DNA of 64,000 bases from DATEPR01 sp036491115 (lineage in GTDB: Bacteria > Actinomycetota > Actinomycetes > Mycobacteriales > Pseudonocardiaceae), in the NCBI GenBank assembly GCA_036491115.1, contig DASXCQ010000058.1, positions 62,001-126,000 on the forward strand, given 5' to 3'. A program made the translations under genes and the position numbers. This document shows, piece after piece, positions 58,693 to 64,000 of the stretch (the first letter of the stretch is position 1; each line of letters opens with the position of its first letter). The notes beneath the pieces were generated by a model. It did not search any database and had not been told where the DNA came from. It worked only from the letters and a program-made list of their open reading frames with translations.

Positions 58693-60221
58693 CAGCGAAC
58701 TCCCTGCGGTGCCGCGGCCAGACCGGCGGCGTGGGCGACGATGGTTTCCTTGTCGAAGTGGGCACGGTCCAACTCGGCAACGACCCTGCCCCGGGCCAGC
58801 ACCACCACCCGGTGGCAGATCCGCAGCAGTTCCTCCAGTTCGGAGGACACCACCAGCACGGCGCTGCCGCGCTCGGCGGCGTCCGCGATGAGCCCGTAGA
58901 TCCCGGCCTTGGCGCCGACGTCGACGCCTCTGGTCGGTTCGTCGAGCAGCAGCAGGCTCGGGTCGGTGGCCACTGCCCTACCGAGCACCGCCCGCTGCTG
59001 GTTGCCGCCGGACAGTTCGCGGATCGGCTGTTCGGTGCCGCGGCAACGGACCTGGGTCAGTTCCACCGCTCTGGTCGCTTCGGACCGGTCCCGGCGAGGC
59101 CGGAGGAGCGGGCCGCTGGACAGCCGGGGCAGCACGGCCAGGGTGACGTTCCACCGGATCGGCGCGTCCGGCAGCAGCGACTGCAGTTTGCGGTCCTCCG
59201 GCACCAGCACGACACCGGAGGCGATCCCGTCCCGGGGTGAGCGCGGATGGTACGGCCGGCCGGCGAGGGTCATGCTGCCGCCGGTGGCGGGCTGGGCACC
59301 GAAGACGGTGTGCAGCAGGCGGCTGCGGCCGGCGCCCATCAGCCCGGCGACGCCGACCACCTCGCCCCGGTTCACGGTCAGCGACACCGGGCCGAGGCCC
59401 TCCGCGGTCAGGTCGGTCACCCGCAGGCACGGCTCCGCCGAGTCGTCCACCGCCGCCAGTGGCGGGTGTTCGGCCAACTGCTGGCCCACCATGTGCCGGA
59501 CCAGCACCTCCTCGGTGGCGTCGGCCCTGGGCAGGTCGGCGACCACCTTCCCGTTGCGCAGCACCACCAGGCGCGAGCACAGGGCGAGCACCTCGTCGAA
59601 CCGGTGCCCGATGAACACCACGGCACCGCCGGCGGCCGCATGCCGGCGGGCCAGGCCCAGCACCAGTTCGGCCTCCACCGGGCCGAGTGCCGATGTCGGC
59701 TCGTCCAGGATGAGCAGCCGGGGTGCGCGGTGCCACGCCTTGGCGATCTCCACCAACTGGCGTTGCGCCACGGACAACTGGTCCAGCCGTTGCCGGGCCC
59801 TGATGTGCAGGCCCAGCTCGTCCAGTACGGCCTGGGCCTGCTCGTTGAGCCGGCGCCAGTCGACGAACACGCGGGACGAGCCCTCCGGGCGCAGCCCGAG
59901 GAACAGGTTCTCCGCCACCGACATCTGGCCGACCAACGGGAACTCCTGGGAGACCATGGCGACGCCCGCGTGTGCCGCCGCCGTGGGCGAGCCGAGCGGC
60001 ACCTCGGCACCGGTCACCTCGACCACACCGGTGTCCGGGGTGACCGTGCCGGCGAGCACGTTCACCAGCGTCGACTTGCCGGCGCCGTTCTCACCGAGCA
60101 GGCCGACGATCTCACCGGACGGGAAGGCCAGCTCACCGACGTCGAGCACCTGCACGGGCCCGTAGGTCTTGCCGACGTCCCGCACCCGGGCCACGGGCGT
60201 CACCGTGATCCCCTCGGACAT
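58692..60221 (-). CDS. Sugar ABC transporter ATP-binding protein (two-domain)
   Basis: 509 residues, RbsA/AraG-like with two ABC domains. First: Walker A GLLGENGAGKSTLVNVL, signature LSVAQRQLVEIAKA, Walker B LLILDEPTSAL. Second: degenerate Walker A GLMGAGRSRLLHT, signature LSGGNQQRAVLGRA, Walker B LLLLDEPTRGVDVGAK. The altered second P-loop is normal in this family. Energises uptake with the permease and binding protein on either side. Confidence 0.95.
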   Translation of the reverse strand: MSEGITVTPVARVRDVGKTYGPVQVLDVGELAFPSGEIVGLLGENGAGKSTLVNVLAGTVTPDTGVVEVTGAEVPLGSPTAAAHAGVAMVSQEFPLVGQMSVAENLFLGLRPEGSSRVFVDWRRLNEQAQAVLDELGLHIRARQRLDQLSVAQRQLVEIAKAWHRAPRLLILDEPTSALGPVEAELVLGLARRHAAAGGAVVFIGHRFDEVLALCSRLVVLRNGKVVADLPRADATEEVLVRHMVGQQLAEHPPLAAVDDSAEPCLRVTDLTAEGLGPVSLTVNRGEVVGVAGLMGAGRSRLLHTVFGAQPATGGSMTLAGRPYHPRSPRDGIASGVVLVPEDRKLQSLLPDAPIRWNVTLAVLPRLSSGPLLRPRRDRSEATRAVELTQVRCRGTEQPIRELSGGNQQRAVLGRAVATDPSLLLLDEPTRGVDVGAKAGIYGLIADAAERGSAVLVVSSELEELLRICHRVVVLARGRVVAELDRAHFDKETIVAHAAGLAAAPQGVR

Positions 60222-61360
60222 CAGGGAGTCACGCCCATCGCGGCCATCTTGGCGTTGTAGGCGGCCAGGTTCGCCTTCGTCACCAGGCCGACGCCCGAGG
60301 ACAGGGTGTAGCCGTCGGACTCCAGGTACGGCTGCACGATCTTCATCGTGGCCGGCACGCCCAGTACCTTCATCGCGGCGAGCAGGTAGACCGACAGGTA
60401 GCCCTGCTGGTAGGGCTGCTGCAGCACGGTCGCCTGGATCGCGCCCTGGTTGAGCAGCTGGAGCGTCTTGGGCTCCGAGTCGTCCGCCACCACGACGACC
60501 TTGCCGGACTTGCCCGCCGACTGGACGGCCTGACCGGCGGACGGGCCGTCGTAGGAGTACACGCCGTAGAAGCCCTTGAGGTTCGGGTCCGCCTGGAACG
60601 CGGCGGACGAGTCCTCCAGCGCCTTGTTGGCGTCACCGTCGTCGTTGTAGGTCTGGAAGACCTTGACCTTGGTGCCCTGCAACGCGGACTTGAAGCCGGC
60701 GATGCGCTGGGTGGCGTTGGTCGCGGTGAGCGACCCGACCACGATGGCCACGTCACCGCCGTTGGGCAGCAACTGCTTCATCGCCGCGCCCGCCTTCTGG
60801 CCGGCTTCGAAGTTCGGCGTGCCCAGGTACAGCGGAACGGTCGGGCGGAAGCTGGGCAGCGGCGAGTCGATCGCCATCAGGGACGTACCCCTGGTCGTGG
60901 CGCTGTGCACCGCGCTGGTCAGCGACGACGGCTGGATCGCGGAGATCGACATGCCGGTGATCCCCTGCGACAGCAGGGTGTTCACAATGGACAGTTGTTG
61001 GCTGATGTCCTGCTGGGTCGGTTCCTGGAACCGGGCCTTCACGTTCAGCTCGGACGCCGCCTTCTGGGTGCCCTCGCGGGCCGCGTCCCAGTACGCCGCG
61101 GTCACGTTCACCACGACGGCCACGTTGGCCTTGGACAGGTCCTTGCCGGCCAGGGCCTGCTTGAGCTGGTCGCGCAGCTTGCCCAGCTGGGTGTCGTTGA
61201 ACGTGATGCTGCCGGTCAGCTTCGACACCGCGGACGGCTGGGCCACGGCACCGGTGCTGCCACCGGCGGACGAGCTGTTGGTGCCACACGCGGCCAGCAT
61301 GGCCGCCGCGGTGGCGGCGGCGAGCGCGCCGAACACGATCTTCCTGCTGATACTCATCAT
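60221..61360 (-). CDS. Sugar ABC transporter substrate-binding lipoprotein
   Basis: 379 residues. Lipoprotein signal MSISRKIVFGALAAATAAAMLAAC with lipobox LAAC. Peripla_BP_4 (ribose-binding-like) core: NVAVVVNVTAAYWDAAREGTQKAASEL, NTLLSQGITGMSISAI, DVAIVVGSLTATNATQRIAGFKSAL, GKVVVVADDSEPKTLQLLNQGAIQATVLQQPYQQGYLSV. Membrane-anchored receptor of the importer; arabinose or a related pentose is inferred from the operon. Stop overlaps the ATPase start. Confidence 0.94.
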   Translation of the reverse strand: MMSISRKIVFGALAAATAAAMLAACGTNSSSAGGSTGAVAQPSAVSKLTGSITFNDTQLGKLRDQLKQALAGKDLSKANVAVVVNVTAAYWDAAREGTQKAASELNVKARFQEPTQQDISQQLSIVNTLLSQGITGMSISAIQPSSLTSAVHSATTRGTSLMAIDSPLPSFRPTVPLYLGTPNFEAGQKAGAAMKQLLPNGGDVAIVVGSLTATNATQRIAGFKSALQGTKVKVFQTYNDDGDANKALEDSSAAFQADPNLKGFYGVYSYDGPSAGQAVQSAGKSGKVVVVADDSEPKTLQLLNQGAIQATVLQQPYQQGYLSVYLLAAMKVLGVPATMKIVQPYLESDGYTLSSGVGLVTKANLAAYNAKMAAMGVTP

Positions 61361-61417
61361 GCACCTATCCAGGGGATGTAGTTCGATCGGGTGGGGAGTC
61401 GTTGTCGGACAGGGATT

Positions 61418-62872
61418 TCAGACCAGCACGCAGTCGATGCCGGCTAGTTGGGCGAAGGTGCGCCAGCGGTCGGCGTGGTGGCCGAGGTTGAGCACCATGT
61501 GGTGGGTGCCGCCGTGGGCGAGCCAGGCGTCCATGCAGGCGCGCAGCCCGGACGCCGGGCGGAACTGGCCGTAGGGCATCTCCAGCGCGGGCAGCGGTGG
61601 CCGGTCGAGGTTCTCGCCCTCGGCCACCACCAGCCGGAACCGCTCGCCCTCCAGGGACACCAGGGACGCCAGCGTCGCCGGACCGGGCCGGTAGCGGAAC
61701 ACGAACGTGGGCGGCGCGGCCAGCCCGCCGATGCCCAGTTCGCGGTGTACCAGGCGGACCGGCTCGTCGTCGCGGGCGACGGCGTAGTTGCCCTCCCCCA
61801 TGTGGCTCATCAGGATCGAGTCCGAGGGGAAGTCCATCGCGTACATCTCGGTGAAGTGGGCGTCGCCGACCATCCGGTGGCCGGCGTACACCATGGCGGC
61901 GGCCAGCGCGTCGCCCTCGGCTCCGTAGCCGTAACCCTTGGCCATCAACGAGGACGCCGCGGCCAGGGGCAGGCGGGTGAACCGGCCGTCCTCGCCGATC
62001 GCGTCGAAGTGGGTGGAGTAGGCGCCGTATCCGCCGTCGCACAGGACCGACTCGATGGCCAACTGCATGCGGGCGTGGTCGGTGCGTTCCTCCTCGGTCA
62101 GCGCCGAGTCGATGGCGAAGCGATCGTCCTCCCAGGCCAGCAGTTCCGCCACCGCCGCCGCGTCCACGGCCTGGGTACGCCGGAACAGGTCACCGGGCGC
62201 CAGGAAGTCGATCTGCGGGCCGAGCGAGCGGACCAGGGCGTTCTCGTCCACCCGGATGTCGCCCATCTGGTTCATCGCGTAGCCGAACACGGCGATCCGC
62301 AGGGAGCGCCACGCGGTGACCGCGGCGGCCGCGTGCGCCCAGTCGCTCACCCGCTCCGCGAAGCGCGGCGACTGCCAGTCCTCGGTGAGCACGGCGAACG
62401 GCCTGCGGGCCCGGACCAGGGCGTTGGCGGTGTCCTGCGCGCCGTGGATGCCCTGGTTGTAGGTCATCTCGGCCATGGTCCACTCCGCGGTGACCTCGGG
62501 TTGCGGCTGGATGTTGGCCAGCAGCACCGGCAACCGGTTCTCGGTGAACAGCCGGGCGACCCGCATCGCCGGGCCGTAGGTGAGCATCACCACGAGCACG
62601 CCGTCCAGGGCATCACGCTCGAAGCCGTGCATCACCCGTTCCGCGTCGTCCCGCGACTTCACCGGATCGCCCACCACGACGTCCATCGCGGGGCGCAGCG
62701 CGTCCGCGACGGCCTCGGCGTACCCGCGCTGGTGCTCGGTGATGCCGGGGATCATGTCGTCGTAGAGGTCCTGCATGATGCCCAGCAGGCCGATCCGGGG
62801 TCGCCCGGTGGCGGGTGCGGCGGGCGCGGGGTCAACGCCGGCGGTGCCGGCCGGTTCGACGGTGAGGGACAC
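61418..62872 (-). CDS. araA: L-arabinose isomerase-like (L-fucose/L-arabinose isomerase family) protein
   Basis: 484 residues from GTG with GGAG upstream. RIGLLGIMQDLYDDMIPGITEHQRGYAEAVADAL is the N-terminal domain; YGAEGDALAAAMVYAGHRM holds the Glu expected at the metal site, and GTHHMVLNLGHHADRW the C-terminal His pair. Sequence is divergent from E. coli AraA, as in actinobacteria. Converts L-arabinose to L-ribulose with a divalent metal. Between the 4-epimerase gene and the importer genes. Confidence 0.85.
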   Translation of the reverse strand: MSLTVEPAGTAGVDPAPAAPATGRPRIGLLGIMQDLYDDMIPGITEHQRGYAEAVADALRPAMDVVVGDPVKSRDDAERVMHGFERDALDGVLVVMLTYGPAMRVARLFTENRLPVLLANIQPQPEVTAEWTMAEMTYNQGIHGAQDTANALVRARRPFAVLTEDWQSPRFAERVSDWAHAAAAVTAWRSLRIAVFGYAMNQMGDIRVDENALVRSLGPQIDFLAPGDLFRRTQAVDAAAVAELLAWEDDRFAIDSALTEEERTDHARMQLAIESVLCDGGYGAYSTHFDAIGEDGRFTRLPLAAASSLMAKGYGYGAEGDALAAAMVYAGHRMVGDAHFTEMYAMDFPSDSILMSHMGEGNYAVARDDEPVRLVHRELGIGGLAAPPTFVFRYRPGPATLASLVSLEGERFRLVVAEGENLDRPPLPALEMPYGQFRPASGLRACMDAWLAHGGTHHMVLNLGHHADRWRTFAQLAGIDCVLV

Positions 62873-62904
62873 GGGTGTGTGCTCCGTTCTGCCCACGAGG
62901 GGCC

Positions 62905-63582
62905 TCAGCGCTGGCCGTAGACGTTCTGGTAGCGGTCGAACAGCCGGTCCACCGACTCGGCGGGGATCTCCTGCGGGACGCCGAGCTGCCGTCCCATGTG
63001 GACCGTCCGGGCGACGTCCTCGCACATCACCGCGGCCTTCACCGCGTCGCGGGCGTCCGTGCCGATGGTGAACACGCCGTGGTTGCGCATCAGCACCGCG
63101 CGGGACCGGTGCCCGGCCAGGGTCGACACGATGCCCCGGCCGATGGAGTCGTCGCCGATCACCGCGAACGGCCCGATCGGGATCTCACCGCCGAACTCGT
63201 CGGCCATCGCGGTGAGCACGCACGGGATCGACTCGCCGCGGGCCGCCCACGCGGTGGCATAGGTGGAGTGGGTGTGCACCACACCGCCGACGTCCGGCCG
63301 GTGCCGGTACACGTAGGCGTGCGCCGCGGTGTCGCTGGAGGGAGCCAGGTCCCCGCACAGCACGTCGCCGTCCAGGTCGCAGACGATCATCGAGTCGGTG
63401 TCGAGTTCGTCGTAGGGCACGCCGCTGGCCTTGATCACCAGGACGTCCGCCCTGCCGGGCACCCGCACCCGCGCGGACACGTTGCCCGCGGTCCACACCA
63501 CCAGGTCGTAGCGCACCAGTTGCCGGTGCAGGGCAACGAGTTCGACCCGCGTGCCGGCCACGGCGTCGAGCAGCTCGGTCAT
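62905..63582 (-). CDS. araD: L-ribulose-5-phosphate 4-epimerase
   Basis: 225 residues, class II aldolase fold. VWTAGNVSARV (phosphate-binding), IKASGVPYDEL, zinc ligands in VVHTHSTYATAW (His-x-His) and VLMRNHGVFTIG, and the ending RLFDRYQNVYGQR typical of AraD (YHQNVYGQ). Interconverts L-ribulose 5-phosphate and D-xylulose 5-phosphate. ATG overlaps the kinase stop (ATGA). Confidence 0.94.
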   Translation of the reverse strand: MTELLDAVAGTRVELVALHRQLVRYDLVVWTAGNVSARVRVPGRADVLVIKASGVPYDELDTDSMIVCDLDGDVLCGDLAPSSDTAAHAYVYRHRPDVGGVVHTHSTYATAWAARGESIPCVLTAMADEFGGEIPIGPFAVIGDDSIGRGIVSTLAGHRSRAVLMRNHGVFTIGTDARDAVKAAVMCEDVARTVHMGRQLGVPQEIPAESVDRLFDRYQNVYGQR

Positions 63583-64000
63583 GAGTCCCTCATCCCCCGC
63601 AGGCGGCGCATGACGTCGTCGCCGCCCCGGCCGAAGTGGTCGTGCAGCCGCAGGTAGTCGGCGTAGAGCCGGTCGTAGCGCGCGTGCCGCTCCGGATCCG
63701 GCCGGTAGGCTGCGCGCCGCACGCTGCCCATCGCCTTGCTCGCCGCCGGTACGTCCGGGTAGGCGCCTGCCGCGACCGCCGCGTGGATCGCCGAACCCAG
63801 AGCGGGCGCCTGCGCCGACTCGCTCACCGACAGCGGCAGGCCCAGCACGTCGGCGTACGTGCGCATCAGCTCCGCGTTGCGCAGCAACCCACCCGCCACC
63901 ACGAACTCCGTGACCGGCACGGCCGAATCGGTGAACGCCTGCACGATCCGGCGGGCACCGAACGCGGTGGACTCCAGCAGCGCCCGGTACACGTCCTCCG
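63579..64000 (-). CDS. araB: Ribulokinase-like FGGY kinase, C-terminal part
   Basis: The start is beyond the right edge; about 139 residues are seen. YRALLESTAFGARRIVQAFTDSAVPVTEFVVAGGLLRNAELMRTYADVLGLPLSVSESAQAPALGSAIHAAVAAG is the FGGY C-terminal ATPase domain (AGG, then QAPALGSA as in ribulokinases). Phosphorylates L-ribulose. First visible gene of the arabinose operon. Confidence 0.9.
   Translation of the reverse strand, partial: EDVYRALLESTAFGARRIVQAFTDSAVPVTEFVVAGGLLRNAELMRTYADVLGLPLSVSESAQAPALGSAIHAAVAAGAYPDVPAASKAMGSVRRAAYRPDPERHARYDRLYADYLRLHDHFGRGGDDVMRRLRGMRDS

Noticed and set aside
61448..62920. 490-codon plus-strand frame opposite the arabinose isomerase gene
   Set aside because: Mirror of the isomerase reading frame, His/Gly/Arg-rich without motifs.

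Overview
The window is high-GC DNA with strong G/C preference at third codon positions, many GTG starts, GGAGG-type ribosome binding sites and frequent 4-base ATGA/GTGA gene overlaps. Families such as CGNR zinc-finger regulators, CU044_5270-type sigma partners, DUF6086, HxlR and many TetR/GntR regulators point to a filamentous actinobacterium, probably of the Pseudonocardiales. That assignment is inferred from gene style, not from a marker gene. No rRNA, tRNA, CRISPR array, replication origin or prophage was seen.

Layout. 0-2 kb: end of a minus-strand catabolic operon (crotonase, SDR, RidA; RidA runs off the left edge). 2-12.5 kb: a frameshifted beta-propeller lipoprotein gene, an intact IS5-family element placed exactly at its stop codon, four methyltransferases, an amidase, a decayed LacI/endonuclease remnant, a GNAT, a frameshifted SDR, and a TetR gene with a tandem palindromic operator. 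12.5-16.5 kb: CGNR-PNPOx pair, atypical SDR, dienelactone hydrolase, a truncated MFS remnant. 16.5-24 kb: a coherent catabolic locus (FadR-type regulator, class III CoA-transferase, hydantoinase A and B, cysteine amidohydrolase; divergent HMG-CoA-lyase-like gene) with matching palindromes in the divergent promoter. 24-31 kb: SDR/TetR pair, HAD and APH pair, VOC protein, MerR/aldo-keto reductase pair with a 19-bp-spacer promoter, secreted tannase-like esterase. 31-34 kb: a secreted SGNH hydrolase with a long PADTPAA-repeat, polyproline and acidic tail. 34-45 kb: HxlR/MFS, BtuF-like protein, berberine-bridge-type oxidase, UbiA prenyltransferase with a small membrane partner, AlkZ-like protein, FAD monooxygenase/TetR pair, proline iminopeptidase-like gene, ECF sigma factor with membrane partner.

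45-48.6 kb is a zone of decay: a uridine-kinase-like gene with a broken P-loop, hydrolase fragments, and an apparent inversion scar in which the N- and C-terminal pieces of one alpha/beta hydrolase face opposite ways around a truncated sigma factor gene. 48.6-54.6 kb: a putrescine/GABA-type catabolic set (GntR-plus-sensor regulator, APC permease, aldehyde dehydrogenase, 4-aminobutyrate transaminase). 54.6-57.6 kb: unfamiliar small genes, including a lower-GC pair of membrane proteins and a divergent module with a 21-bp palindrome. 57.6-64 kb: an arabinose operon on the minus strand: kinase (cut by the right edge), 4-epimerase, arabinose-isomerase-like enzyme and a ribose-type ABC importer, with 1-4 base overlaps at most of the junctions.

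Six genes carry a single frameshift (near 3320, 7805, 10697, 29441, 42825 and 57521). This many in 64 kb may mean local gene decay or sequence errors, so those genes are listed as pseudogenes with that caution.
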